NCBI GenBank assembly: GCA_964606895.1
Contig: CAZSHX010000024.1
Span: 1 to 55,792, forward strand
Length of the DNA stretch: 55,792 nucleotides
DNA from: CAZSHX01 sp964606895
GTDB taxonomy: Bacteria > Bacteroidota > Ignavibacteria > Kapaibacteriales > UBA2268
Direction: 5' to 3'
Below, piece after piece: positions 18,532 to 27,273 of the stretch (its first letter is position 1; every line of letters begins with the position of its first letter). Made by a program: the position numbers and the translations under genes. The notes under the pieces were generated by a model. The model was not told the DNA's origin. It saw nothing but the letters and a program-made list of their open reading frames with translations, and searched no databases.

Positions 18532-19473
18532 TTACTTCTTTTTCCCGAAAGGAGTATAAGATTTCTGCATGTCAGCTGGTTCAATAAGTCTTGGTGGTTC
18601 TTCGGCTTTAACAGCTTTTTTCAATGGTTTCTTCACAAATGGTTTTGCAGAAGAATCTCTTGATGCTGACCATGGAATTGAAGAACTTAAAACCTGATTC
18701 TTAGTGATTTTAACATTTCTTATAACGAATCCCTTATTTCCTAATGGCGGCAAAACTACACCGTCTCTTTTGAATTCTACAGCACCAGCATTGCCAAGTG
18801 AAAGAATAATGAACTTTTTTGCTACCCACATTTTTTCAAACCTTGGAACAACAAGAAACTGCTGGCTTTCGGCACCATCAATATTAATTCTCAGCCATGC
18901 TGTGTCTAAACCTTTTGCAGTAAGAATCAAACTGTCCTGACCTTCGTAGAAATTATTGAGTTTGTTGTCGTTTGTTTTAATCAAGGCTGTATCGGGCTTA
19001 ACAGAACCCGTTTCGCCTTGGAATGATTTATTTACGCTTGAATCCTCGGTAAAGAAAATTATGTAAACAAGAGTAAGTACAACCAAGCTGATAGCAGAAA
19101 AAAGAATGTAGTTGACTAAATTGCCATGATTTAGCTTTGGTAATTTTCTTTTCTTTAAGTTTTTAAAAGAAAAAGGCTGTCGTTCAAGTTCAGTAACATT
19201 CGATTTTGCGATATTAACAGGAGGTGGCTTCTCGTATTTTGTAAGCTTTCTGAGGTATTCGACTGCTGAATCAATTTCTGAAGCAGGTATTTTTAAATAA
19301 CCGGCATATGTTTGAACAAAAGAAATAATATAGATAGGAGGGAGGAAGGTGAAATTTCCCTCTTCCAGATTAGCAAGAATATGAGGTCTGATTTTTGTAA
19401 TTTTACTGACCTCTTCAATCGAGAGATTCAATTTCTTTCTTGCCGACGTAAAATTTAATTTTATTTCTTCCAT
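18532..19473 (-). CDS. RodZ-like helix-turn-helix membrane protein
   Basis: A 313-aa protein with an N-terminal Cro/RodZ-type helix-turn-helix (about residues 5-65: LNLSIEEVSKITKIRPHILA, then LPPIYIISFVQTYAGYL), a basic linker, one membrane helix (about 118-140) and a periplasmic beta-rich C-terminal region (about 170-270, DUF4115-like: DTAWLRINIDGAESQQFLV) with a basic proline-rich tail. This is the layout of RodZ, which couples the MreB cytoskeleton to the elongation machinery. No mre gene is adjacent. A TAAATTTG box on the minus strand at 19502-19509 lies 28 nt upstream of the start. Confidence 0.8.
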   Translation of the reverse strand: MEEIKLNFTSARKKLNLSIEEVSKITKIRPHILANLEEGNFTFLPPIYIISFVQTYAGYLKIPASEIDSAVEYLRKLTKYEKPPPVNIAKSNVTELERQPFSFKNLKKRKLPKLNHGNLVNYILFSAISLVVLTLVYIIFFTEDSSVNKSFQGETGSVKPDTALIKTNDNKLNNFYEGQDSLILTAKGLDTAWLRINIDGAESQQFLVVPRFEKMWVAKKFIILSLGNAGAVEFKRDGVVLPPLGNKGFVIRNVKITKNQVLSSSIPWSASRDSSAKPFVKKPLKKAVKAEEPPRLIEPADMQKSYTPFGKKK

Positions 19474-19501
19474 TTTTACAATTTAGCTTTGTCTATCAGT
19501 A

Positions 19502-19540
19502 CAAATTTAATCAAAATAATATTTGTTATCTATAAATTTG
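19502..19540. promoter_or_regulatory. Divergent TAnnTTTG promoter boxes
   Basis: TAAATTTG is present on the minus strand at 19502-19509 (toward the RodZ-like gene) and on the plus strand at 19533-19540 (toward the DUF2279-like gene). Both match the Bacteroidota -7 box TAnnTTTG. Clear -33 boxes are not visible, so this is tentative. Confidence 0.35.
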
Positions 19541-19611
19541 TATTTTTCTTTTGATTACGTTGATATTTATTCTTAATTTGTTGTCTTTTTTTGAAAAATT
19601 ATCAAATAATT

Positions 19612-20673
19612 ATGAAAATATTCTTTTGTTTCTGTTTCTTGCTTATCAATACAACTTCCATATTTTCTCAGTCATACAATATTGATTCAAACAAACTATC
19701 CTCTACTGCAACGATTTTAAAAGACAGTTCCGGTCAAGAAAAACTTGTTCCCGAAAATGAATTTTACTATGCGAACAACAAGAGATATACAATTCTTGGT
19801 TCCCGCCCTAATTTAACTACAAAAATCAAGCCAATTCCTGCAGTTATACTTGGTAGTGTTTTTGCAGGAATTTTTATAGTTCAGCACGAGATGCAGCAAA
19901 ATACCATCTGGAAAGATGTAGGTCCTTTTAATATTCAGGAAGATGGACAGTGGACTTACTATCTTGATAAAGGAGGTCATTTTTACGGTTCTTATATGCC
20001 TTCATACTTAATGAGTGAAATTTTAATGACTTCAGGTTTTAGCTGGGACTTGTCAACAATTCTTGGTAGTGTTTTCGGGCTTTGCTATACAGGGTATGTA
20101 GAAGTCCTGGATGGTTATAGCAAAGGTTTTGGATTTTCTCCTTCTGACTTTTATGCTGATATTCTTGGCTCAAGCTTTTTTCTTGCACAGCATTATATAC
20201 CTGTTTTACAAAATTTTACTCCAAAATTTCAATATGTTAAACCGAGCTGGATTGGGGAAAAAAACAGAAGACCAAGCGAAACTTTCATAGATGATTACAG
20301 CGCTCAAACTTTTTGGATGGGCGTGAATGTTCATAATCTATTGCCAAAATCAATAAATAAATATTGGCCCAAATGGATGGAGCTTAGTTTCGGATATGGA
20401 GTATATAGCCTATGTGCTCCTGATAAATTTGACTGCGGCGACCCATCAAAATATAATACGAAAACCGAATACGGCTGGGGGAACAGGAAACTCCTCATTG
20501 CTTTGGATTACAATCTTGTGCAGTTGATTCCTGACACTTGGAATTTTCCGAATTGGTTCCGGCAGGGACTTAATCATTTCCGTTTGCCTTCTCCTGTTTT
20601 GGAAATCGGAGGAACTACGAGGTTCTATCTTATGTATCCTTTCCCAATAAAGATAGGTAACGTAAGATTTTAA
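19612..20673 (+). CDS. DUF2279-like exported protein
   Basis: The ATG at 19612 gives 353 aa with a signal peptide (MKIFFCFCFLLINTTSIFS); a TTG seven codons earlier would place charged residues before it. A hydrophobic segment (IPAVILGSVFAGIFIV) is followed by the DUF2279 signature: DKGGHFYGSYMPSYL, then a GY..VLDGYSKGFGFSPSDFYADILGS run, a set of His, Tyr, Glu and Asp residues spaced as in that family. The C-terminal part is aromatic-rich. DUF2279 proteins are uncharacterised, predicted to be envelope-associated. Here it precedes a glycosyltransferase gene by 72 nt. Confidence 0.7.
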   Translation: MKIFFCFCFLLINTTSIFSQSYNIDSNKLSSTATILKDSSGQEKLVPENEFYYANNKRYTILGSRPNLTTKIKPIPAVILGSVFAGIFIVQHEMQQNTIWKDVGPFNIQEDGQWTYYLDKGGHFYGSYMPSYLMSEILMTSGFSWDLSTILGSVFGLCYTGYVEVLDGYSKGFGFSPSDFYADILGSSFFLAQHYIPVLQNFTPKFQYVKPSWIGEKNRRPSETFIDDYSAQTFWMGVNVHNLLPKSINKYWPKWMELSFGYGVYSLCAPDKFDCGDPSKYNTKTEYGWGNRKLLIALDYNLVQLIPDTWNFPNWFRQGLNHFRLPSPVLEIGGTTRFYLMYPFPIKIGNVRF

Positions 20674-20745
20674 AAAACACCTTTTTCAATTCAAATATTA
20701 TCCTTAAATTGTAAATCTGTATTAATCAAAAATGTAAGAAATAGT

Positions 20746-21597
20746 TTGCATAGTGATATTAGAACGATATTAACCGAAACTACAAATTTAGATAAAAGAA
20801 AAAACGGGATTTCTCAAAAATCTACCGGTTTTTATGAGCATTTAAACCCCAAAACCGCAAATCATTTGATTAGTTTAATCATACCTGTCTATCATGAAGA
20901 AAAGATACTTGATTCAACATTAAGAATTTACACCAAAGAACTTCGTGAAAAATTCAGAATAGAACTTATCGTAAGTGATGGAGGCAGTTCTGATGCCACT
21001 CAACAAATTGCTGAAAAATATGCGGATACCCTTGTTGTACACAAAGAAAACAGAAAACAAACAATTGCCGAAGGCAGAAACAAAGGTGCTGAAGTAGCAA
21101 ACGGAGATATTCTTGTTTTCCTGAACGGTGATACTATTCCTGATAATATTGATAATTTCTTTAAATTTATATCTGATTGGGCAAATGGAAAAGTTTTTGA
21201 GGGCAGTTCTGCTCTTGCATGTATTGTAAATGTAGCCAAAAATGAAAAAATATTTAAGGATAGTATATTCTATACAATCCATAATTCATATATAAGATTT
21301 CTGAACGCTGTCGGTGTTGGAATGGGCAGGGGAGAGTGTCAGATTGTCAAATCCGATACTTTCAGACAGGTTGGCGGATACAATTCAAGTATAGCCGCGG
21401 GTGAGGATTTCGATTTATATCGCCGAATAGCCAAAATTTCAAAAATATCTTTTACAAATAAAATCCGTGTTTTGGAGTCTCCTAGAAGGTTCCGTAAATA
21501 CGGCTATCTGAGAATAGTTTTTTCCTGGATAGTAAACTCAGTTTCGGTGATGGTTTCAGGAAAATCTGTTTCTAAAGTTTGGGAAGCAGTTAGGTAA
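20746..21597 (+). CDS. Family 2 glycosyltransferase
   Basis: About 283 aa, GT-A fold: SLIIPVYHEEK (43-53), SDGGSSDAT (77-85), NGD at 127-129 as the nucleotide-sugar/metal motif, and AGEDFDLYRRI as the acceptor-side acid motif. No membrane helix is evident apart from a weakly hydrophobic C-terminal segment (IVFSWIVNSVSVMV). The first possible start is a TTG at 20746; no in-frame ATG exists before the domain, so the precise start is uncertain. Probably acts on an envelope glycan or lipid; the sugar is unknown. Confidence 0.8.
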   Translation: MHSDIRTILTETTNLDKRKNGISQKSTGFYEHLNPKTANHLISLIIPVYHEEKILDSTLRIYTKELREKFRIELIVSDGGSSDATQQIAEKYADTLVVHKENRKQTIAEGRNKGAEVANGDILVFLNGDTIPDNIDNFFKFISDWANGKVFEGSSALACIVNVAKNEKIFKDSIFYTIHNSYIRFLNAVGVGMGRGECQIVKSDTFRQVGGYNSSIAAGEDFDLYRRIAKISKISFTNKIRVLESPRRFRKYGYLRIVFSWIVNSVSVMVSGKSVSKVWEAVR

Positions 21598-21653
21598 GAA
21601 ATAAATTGGCAGGATTAATAATAATTTTACTTTTTAGTAGTTATATTATTTTG

Positions 21654-21661
21654 TAACTTTG
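21654..21661 (+). promoter_or_regulatory. Candidate TAnnTTTG promoter box of the histidine kinase gene
   Basis: TAACTTTG matches the Bacteroidota -7 consensus and sits 57 nt before the ATG at 21719. A good -33 TTTG is not obvious. Confidence 0.35.
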
Positions 21662-21718
21662 TTTTTCGTAAAGATTAGTAATTGTTTTATTGTGTTTTGT
21701 GATTGAGCATTTTGCATT

Positions 21719-22816
21719 ATGAGTAATACCCCAAATAGGACTCTTCTTGTTTGCAACGGAGATCAGGCTATTAATAGCTTTCTCCTGAGTATTATTAATG
21801 ATACTGACTTTCATCTTCACTTCTATGACAAAGCAAATAATTTACTACCGACTATTGAATCCTTAAAACCTGAAATCATTCTTTTGAATATTGCTAATCA
21901 TGGTTTGAAGAATGGCGAATTCGAAAATCTTAAGAATGTACCTGATATACCTGTAATCCTTTGGGGTGTTAAATCCAAATCTGATACAACCATTTTCGAT
22001 AGGTTTAAACTTCTGGACTGTTTTTGTGATATTGAAGACCCGCAGGAAGTTGTGCTTCGGCTGAAAAACCTTGTAAGTCTCAAAGAAAGTATTGCAGATG
22101 CAGAATCAACAAATGCAAGAATTGAGAAACTACAGAGAGATAAAAATGAATTAATCGGTATTGCCGCACACGATTTGAAAAATCCTATTTACAGCATTTC
22201 GATGCTTGCCAAGGTTTTGCGTGATGATTTATCGCTAACTCGTGACGATATTAAAGAATTTTCCAATGATATAATTGTAACTTCCGAAAGAATGCTTGAA
22301 CTCATTAAGCATCTTCTCGATTTGAATGCAATTGAAGAAGGTAAATTCAAAATTCATCTTGAAGTATTCAATCTTTATGAACTGCTATCTGCTTCGTTAG
22401 ATGTTTACAGGGAAATTGCATCCCACAAGAAGATTAAAATATTTTTCGATACAAAGTCAGATACTCAAATGATATTGGCTGACCGTGGAGCAACTTTGCA
22501 GGTATTTGACAACTTATTATCTAATGCAATCAAGTTCTCACCATTTGAAAAAAGTATCTATATTAGTATTGACGGTGTAGATAGTAAATTACGACTATCT
22601 ATAAAAGACGAAGGTCCCGGACTAACAGATGACGATAAAAAGAAATTATTCCAAAAATTTGCTCGTTTAAGTGCACAACCGACACATGGTGAAAATTCCA
22701 CAGGATTAGGATTATCAATCGTTAAAAAAGTTGTTGAAGCAATGAACGGTGATATTATTGTTGAGAGTCAGCCCGGACAAGGTGCTACTTTCATTGTTGA
22801 GTTCCCCAAAGCTTAA
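21719..22816 (+). CDS. Hybrid histidine kinase with a degenerate N-terminal receiver
   Basis: A 365-aa soluble protein. Residues about 8-120 fold-match a response-regulator receiver, but the phospho-acceptor position in EIILLNIAN is Asn57 instead of Asp and the usual acidic pair is reduced to NGD, so phosphorylation there is unlikely. A coiled segment leads to HisKA with the phosphorylated His151 (GIAAHDLKNP) and an HATPase domain with NLLSNAIKF (N box), DEGPGL (G1) and GLGLSIVKK (G2). No transmembrane segment: a cytosolic sensor that probably receives its signal by protein contact with the pseudo-receiver. No response regulator is adjacent. The 3' end overlaps the convergent rdgB gene by 4 nt. 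Confidence 0.88.
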   Translation: MSNTPNRTLLVCNGDQAINSFLLSIINDTDFHLHFYDKANNLLPTIESLKPEIILLNIANHGLKNGEFENLKNVPDIPVILWGVKSKSDTTIFDRFKLLDCFCDIEDPQEVVLRLKNLVSLKESIADAESTNARIEKLQRDKNELIGIAAHDLKNPIYSISMLAKVLRDDLSLTRDDIKEFSNDIIVTSERMLELIKHLLDLNAIEEGKFKIHLEVFNLYELLSASLDVYREIASHKKIKIFFDTKSDTQMILADRGATLQVFDNLLSNAIKFSPFEKSIYISIDGVDSKLRLSIKDEGPGLTDDDKKKLFQKFARLSAQPTHGENSTGLGLSIVKKVVEAMNGDIIVESQPGQGATFIVEFPKA

Positions 22817-23415
22817 TTCTCTAAATTTTTCAGAAATTCCCCAAGTTTTTTTACGGCATTTGTCCTATGACTTATTGCATTTTTTTCTTGAGAATTCATT
22901 TCTGCAAAAGTATTCGTATGATGATCAGGAATAAAAATTGAATCATAACCAAATCCATTTTCCCCCTTTTCCACAATCGTTATTTTGCCGTTGCAGATGC
23001 CTTCAAAGTAGAGAGTTGATGAATCTGAGCGATAACAAATAACAGTTCGGAATCTTGCTGTTCTCAGCTCGTGAGGGGTATCTTTCAATAATTGGAGTAC
23101 TTTTTTTCGATTCTCTGCATCATTTCCGTGCACTCCGGAAAATCTTGCAGAATTGACTCCCGGCAAACCACTCAAAGCGTCAATTTCCAATCCGCTGTCG
23201 TCGGCAATTGTTGTTTCCTGTGTCAAATTAAAAAAGAAGTCTGCCTTCTTATAGGCATTTTCCACGAATGTAGTTCCATCTTCCTCAACATCGAATTCTT
23301 CAGAAAGTATTTCATTTGGAGTTAACAACTTAAAATTTTGAACATTCATCATAATAAAAATCTCATTGATCTCTTTTATCTTATGTTGATTGTTCGAAGC
23401 AATAAGCAAATTCAT
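22813..23415 (-). CDS. rdgB: XTP/dITP diphosphatase (RdgB/HAM1)
   Basis: A 200-aa protein with the Ham1 signatures: LLIASNNQHKIKEI at the start, DDSGLEIDALSGLPGVNSAR in the middle and GFGYDSIFIPD followed by SHRTNAVKKL near the end. The family hydrolyses non-canonical purine triphosphates (ITP, XTP, dITP) to monophosphates, keeping them out of DNA and RNA. The length is typical. Located 5 nt behind the membrane-protein gene at 23421, so the two are probably one operon with rdgB second. Confidence 0.95.
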   Translation of the reverse strand: MNLLIASNNQHKIKEINEIFIMMNVQNFKLLTPNEILSEEFDVEEDGTTFVENAYKKADFFFNLTQETTIADDSGLEIDALSGLPGVNSARFSGVHGNDAENRKKVLQLLKDTPHELRTARFRTVICYRSDSSTLYFEGICNGKITIVEKGENGFGYDSIFIPDHHTNTFAEMNSQEKNAISHRTNAVKKLGEFLKNLEN

Positions 23416-23420
23416 ATTTA

Positions 23421-24407
23421 CTATTTATCCTTTTTTCTCTGGATATTTATAAAGACTCGAAGAAGTTTTTCGACTTCATGAGCACTTCCGAAATCACTGC
23501 TCATATAAACAGAATCATTTTCACCGCCGCTTCCACTGCCTTTTAAGTCAATATCATCTTCCTGATGGGCATACATAATGGTAAAAGCATAAACCACAAG
23601 CAGAGAAAATTCCAATCCCAGAGCAAAAAGAATTAGTGACGGTTGGGTTGGGGGGATGAATTTCAACCCGCGAAGACCAATGATAATGATTAGTACTGCC
23701 GCTCCTATATAAACAAATCCTAAAACTCCGTTGCTATATTTGATGGTGAAATAGAATCTCATATACATAAAAATTCCATCATTAATATGGAACAACCTGT
23801 AGAGCAGAGAAGAATCTCTCCAAATCAATGCTTTATAAAGAATTTTCAAATCGCTGTCAATCATATTGAATTCTTCTGCAAGCATGTGCAGTGATTTCAA
23901 ATCAGCATTTTTAATTTCATGAATAATTTCGTTATGTTCTGCAGAATCTTCATAACCGTAACGAATTAATGTGAGTCTGTTAAGCAGAATTGCGATTTCT
24001 CTTTCAATTTTCTGCCTCATGAATCCGACAGATTGGGGCATAAGTGCTGTTGAAATCATGCCGAAAGCAAGACTGAGTATCATTGAAGGTAAAATTAACG
24101 ATATAATAGGATTGAACCAATACCTACCCTCCATTGCTGTTTTCAGATAAATATCAACACCCCAGTCCATGAATCGGGATGTCCTGAAATTGTCGCCTCC
24201 ATCAATATAATAAGTTATTATTTCTCCTTTGTTATATACTCTGCCATGCAGGAAATACTCGAAGAAAATTCCTTGGAGTATAGGCAAAGAAATAAAGAAT
24301 ATACAGCATAATGCCGCAATAATCATAAATATGAAAATTACGATTTGAGAAAAATTATGCTCGGCAAGGTCATAAGCCGAATATAATGTTTTGGTTTTTG
24401 CAGACAT
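23421..24407 (-). CDS. Integral membrane protein of unknown function
   Basis: A 328-aa protein with about four or five membrane helices (near residues 20-45, 95-125, 228-250 and 258-285), a soluble loop of about 100 residues between the second and third (charged and leucine-rich, IEREIAILLNRLTLI...) and a C-terminal polar region with GSGSGGENDS followed by a helix. I recognise no family. It is the first gene of a two-gene minus-strand unit with rdgB. Confidence 0.75.
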   Translation of the reverse strand: MSAKTKTLYSAYDLAEHNFSQIVIFIFMIIAALCCIFFISLPILQGIFFEYFLHGRVYNKGEIITYYIDGGDNFRTSRFMDWGVDIYLKTAMEGRYWFNPIISLILPSMILSLAFGMISTALMPQSVGFMRQKIEREIAILLNRLTLIRYGYEDSAEHNEIIHEIKNADLKSLHMLAEEFNMIDSDLKILYKALIWRDSSLLYRLFHINDGIFMYMRFYFTIKYSNGVLGFVYIGAAVLIIIIGLRGLKFIPPTQPSLILFALGLEFSLLVVYAFTIMYAHQEDDIDLKGSGSGGENDSVYMSSDFGSAHEVEKLLRVFINIQRKKDK

Positions 24408-24480
24408 TTTTCTTTTTGTATCGTTTGTAAAAACTCAATTATACGAATAAAATTATTTAAACGGCAATATTTTTTTGATT

Positions 24481-24513
24481 TTTGAAGAATTCCTTACTTT
24501 TTTTGTAATTTTG
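24481..24513 (+). promoter_or_regulatory. Bacteroidota-type promoter of the cysteine-desulfurase-like gene
   Basis: TTTG (24481-24484) and TAATTTTG (24506-24513) are separated by 21 nt, the spacing of the -33/-7 promoter of Bacteroidota primary sigma factor. The ATG is 54 nt downstream. Confidence 0.55.
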
Positions 24514-24567
24514 AATATGATTAATTTTCAAAAATATAAAAGATTATTTACAAATTCATGAGTAGTT

Positions 24568-25713
24568 ATGATTTATTTTAACAATGCCGCTACGAGTTAC
24601 CCGAAGCCTTTATCTGTTATTGATGCTGTTAACGATTGTTTGAAAAATCCTGTGGTTCATGCCGCCAGAACCGGTTTTGAAAGGGAAAGAGATGATGTGG
24701 TTTATCTTTGCCGTGAGAATATTGCCAAATTATTTAATGTTAAAGATCCCCTGCATATTATTTTTACTTCAGGCAGTACCGAAGCTTTAAATCTTGCAAT
24801 TTTCGGTCTTGGTATTGAAAACACGCATGTAATTACAACTGCAATCGAACACAACTCAGTATTGCGTCCTTTGAAAACTCTGGAAAAACTCGAAAAAATT
24901 GAATTGACAATTGTTGATTGTGATTCTGCCGCCTATGTATCGCCTGAAAAGATTAAGGAAGCCATTCGGGATAACACAAGCCTGATTGTTGTCAATCATT
25001 CTTCAAACGTTACGGGAACAATCCTTGACATACAGGCAATAGCAAAAATTGCACATGATGCGGGAGCTTTAATCTTGGTTGATGCTTCTCAGTCAGCCGG
25101 TTCATTTCCAATTGATTTTGACGGATGGGATATTGACCTGATGGCATTCACAGGACATAAATCTTTGTACGGAATCCAGGGTATCGGTGGTTTATGCATT
25201 AAGAATGATTTACATCTGAAACCATTGAAAATCGGTGGTACAGGAATTCTGAGTGAAGTCCTTTATCAGCCGGAAGGATGCCCGATTCATTACGAAGCAG
25301 GTACTCCGAACACTCCCGGGATTGTATCTTTGTTTGCAGGAACGAATTATATTTTCAGCGAAGGTATGGAAAAAATGCATAACTACAAATCGGGACTGGT
25401 TAAAACCATCATCTCCGAATTGAAGGATGTTCCTTATGTTACAATCTACAACAGAACAGAAAAATCAAGTTTTACAAATTTCTGCTTTAATATTGACGGT
25501 ATGGTTCCCGAGGAAGTCGGATATGTTTTGGATGAATCTTACGATATGATTGTACGAACAGGGTTGCATTGTGCTCCTTTAGTCATCGAACCGTTAGGTG
25601 CCGCTCCATGGGGAACAGTAAGAGTTAGCCCTTCCTACTTTACAAAAGAAGAAGAAATTGAAAAATTCATTCATGCAGTTAAAGAAATTGTGAGAATTTT
25701 CAAAAAAGCATGA
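24568..25713 (+). CDS. Class V aminotransferase, cysteine desulfurase family
   Basis: A 381-aa PLP-dependent enzyme. FNNAATSYPKP at the N-terminus, TSGSTEALN (68-76), EHNSVLRPL, VDASQSAGSFPID (171-183) with the PLP-binding lysine K198 in TGHKSLYG, and a late GLHCAPL with Cys335, the place of the persulfide-forming cysteine in the IscS/SufS-like subgroup. It probably liberates sulfur from cysteine (or selenocysteine). No iscU or suf gene is nearby; instead its stop codon overlaps the start of a 95-aa gene, suggesting a dedicated partner. The exact substrate is unproven. Confidence 0.85.
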   Translation: MIYFNNAATSYPKPLSVIDAVNDCLKNPVVHAARTGFERERDDVVYLCRENIAKLFNVKDPLHIIFTSGSTEALNLAIFGLGIENTHVITTAIEHNSVLRPLKTLEKLEKIELTIVDCDSAAYVSPEKIKEAIRDNTSLIVVNHSSNVTGTILDIQAIAKIAHDAGALILVDASQSAGSFPIDFDGWDIDLMAFTGHKSLYGIQGIGGLCIKNDLHLKPLKIGGTGILSEVLYQPEGCPIHYEAGTPNTPGIVSLFAGTNYIFSEGMEKMHNYKSGLVKTIISELKDVPYVTIYNRTEKSSFTNFCFNIDGMVPEEVGYVLDESYDMIVRTGLHCAPLVIEPLGAAPWGTVRVSPSYFTKEEEIEKFIHAVKEIVRIFKKA

Positions 25714-25997
25714 CGGTAACGAAAACCAAAAGGCTGGAAGGATGTATTGAAGGAAGTAATGTTTATGACCTGCTACTTTCAGAAACCAATTCAAAGCAGT
25801 TTATTGATTATATCGGTAAATTGGGAAAATTGGTATATCATGAATCAATGGAAAAACCTTTGTTCGTTGTTATAGTCCGCGGCGAAATGACAATCAAAGG
25901 AGTGGAAGGCAACAAAACTATTCGTATCCTTCTGCCCGACAATGCGGGGAGTATTCCCATTGATGATTTAAAGTCCTACATAAGGAATTTTGAATAG
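25710..25997 (+). CDS. Small protein translationally coupled to the desulfurase-like enzyme
   Basis: A 95-aa soluble protein whose ATG overlaps the preceding stop (ATGA, 4 nt). It has no signal peptide, one cysteine (Cys12, in EGCIEG), a central strand-rich section (PLFVVIVRGEMTIKGVEGNKTI) and an acidic helix at the end. I do not recognise the family; it is not like the DUF3343 small proteins that sometimes accompany such enzymes. The tight coupling suggests a complex or sulfur-acceptor relation with the desulfurase, which is inference. Confidence 0.75.
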   Translation: MTVTKTKRLEGCIEGSNVYDLLLSETNSKQFIDYIGKLGKLVYHESMEKPLFVVIVRGEMTIKGVEGNKTIRILLPDNAGSIPIDDLKSYIRNFE

Positions 25998-26003
25998 ATA
26001 AAA

Positions 26004-26045
26004 AAAGGCTTCCGAAATTATCGAAATTTCGGAAGCCTTTTACTT
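26004..26045. terminator. Bidirectional terminator
   Basis: AAAGGCTTCCGAAATT (26004-26019) pairs perfectly with its complement at 26025-26040 around a 5-nt loop, with A-rich and T-rich flanks on both sides. It lies between the convergent genes ending at 25997 and 26077 and can serve both. Confidence 0.92.
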
Positions 26046-26076
26046 TTTGCAACCAGCGAATCAAATAAAAAAGAAA

Positions 26077-26691
26077 CTATTTCAAAACTCTTTTGATTGA
26101 TTCCATAAACGAATCTTTATCTCTTCCGCCGACAATAGTTTCGGCAATGATGCCTTTTTTGTCAATAATAAATGTAGTCGGAACGGCATTAATTCCTCCG
26201 TAACCTTTTGCAAGTTCACGTTTCCCATCAATAATATTCAAATAAGGAATTCCATTTTTTTCGGCAAATGCTTTAACTTTGGCTTCAGCAGAAGCAACAG
26301 GTATTTCACCTTCCTGAGGAATGCCGATAATAACTATGTCTTTACCTTCTAAATCTTTTGAAACCTGTATGATATCAGGGATTTCTCTTCTGCACGGTCC
26401 GCACCAAGTTCCCCAAAAATTGAGGAAAACAACTTTGTTCTTTGTGTAATCTTTAAAGGAAACTTCTTTTCCATCAACTTTAAAAGTGAAATCTATTGCT
26501 TTACCTTTTGTTGCAGGACTGACCTTGTCAACGAAAGAAATCCTTGCAGGTGTTGCAGGTACAGCCGGGCTTTTAGTTGCTTGAACTGTAGGTTTTTCAG
26601 TATTCTGTTTTTCCTGAGTACAAGCAGTATCGTTCAAAATGACGAAAGTTGCAAGCACTAAAAGTGCAAATAACTTAGTGTTGAATCTCAT
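26077..26691 (-). CDS. TlpA/ResA-like thiol-disulfide oxidoreductase
   Basis: The ATG at 26691 is chosen because a GGAG lies 6 nt upstream; it gives 204 aa. An N-terminal hydrophobic segment (about 6-20) ends at DTAC, which could be a weak lipobox (Cys24) or simply a membrane anchor. After a proline-rich linker the thioredoxin fold carries FWGTWCGPC (Cys97 and Cys100) and the cis-proline region NAVPTTFII. Proteins of this type reduce apocytochrome c thiols outside the membrane. As last gene of the ccsA-ccmD-ccmE series it very likely serves cytochrome c maturation. Confidence 0.88.
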   Translation of the reverse strand: MRFNTKLFALLVLATFVILNDTACTQEKQNTEKPTVQATKSPAVPATPARISFVDKVSPATKGKAIDFTFKVDGKEVSFKDYTKNKVVFLNFWGTWCGPCRREIPDIIQVSKDLEGKDIVIIGIPQEGEIPVASAEAKVKAFAEKNGIPYLNIIDGKRELAKGYGGINAVPTTFIIDKKGIIAETIVGGRDKDSFMESIKRVLK

Positions 26692-26763
26692 AAATTTCTC
26701 CAAATTTTATTAATCGTTTTTGTTTATATCCCTTGACGGCAATATATTGTAATCATTTTATTG

Positions 26764-27144
26764 CTATTTCATGTCCTGAGCTGAACCTTCATATTTTGAA
26801 GGACATTTGGTCAGGATGTCAGAGGCAATGAAGTCATTTCCCTGATATTTACCTGTAACAACAAAGTATTTTGCTAAAGCAAAGTTATTAGGTTTTGACC
26901 CCGAGAAAACGATTTTTGCCTGTTTGTTTTCTTTGTCGTTCATATAAAATGTAAATATATTCTTCTCTGAATTATAATCAGATGGCAACTCTTTAACCCA
27001 TGAACCAATTACCTGAACTTTCTTTCCTGCGGCTTTGGCTTGAGTCAGGTTAGCATATTCTATAGAGTTTGTATTGTAGGACATAACTGCCACTATAATA
27101 AAAACAATACCAACAGCTACTCCGATGATGTATCTTTTTCTCAT
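26764..27144 (-). CDS. ccmE: Cytochrome c maturation haem chaperone CcmE, CxxxY type
   Basis: 126 aa: one N-terminal membrane anchor (about residues 5-22) and an OB-fold domain (KVQVIGSWV, KIVFSGSKPNNF, YFVVTGKYQGNDFIASDILTKCPSKYE). CcmE carries haem from CcmC to the ligase on a residue that is histidine in the usual HxxxY motif. Here the position is Cys114 with Tyr118 (CPSKY), the variant known from some archaea and deltaproteobacteria. Lies 130 nt after the small ccmD-like gene and 72 nt before the thioredoxin gene, all on the same strand. Confidence 0.88.
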   Translation of the reverse strand: MRKRYIIGVAVGIVFIIVAVMSYNTNSIEYANLTQAKAAGKKVQVIGSWVKELPSDYNSEKNIFTFYMNDKENKQAKIVFSGSKPNNFALAKYFVVTGKYQGNDFIASDILTKCPSKYEGSAQDMK

Positions 27145-27273
27145 AATCTTTAAATTAAAAATGAAACAAATTCAAATGTTTGACGATTTCGCATGACAAA
27201 AAATTGCAAACAGTTTAGTTTAGTGTATGTCTTATGTTGTCAATTTCATTATGTAAAATTCATGCAATCAAAG

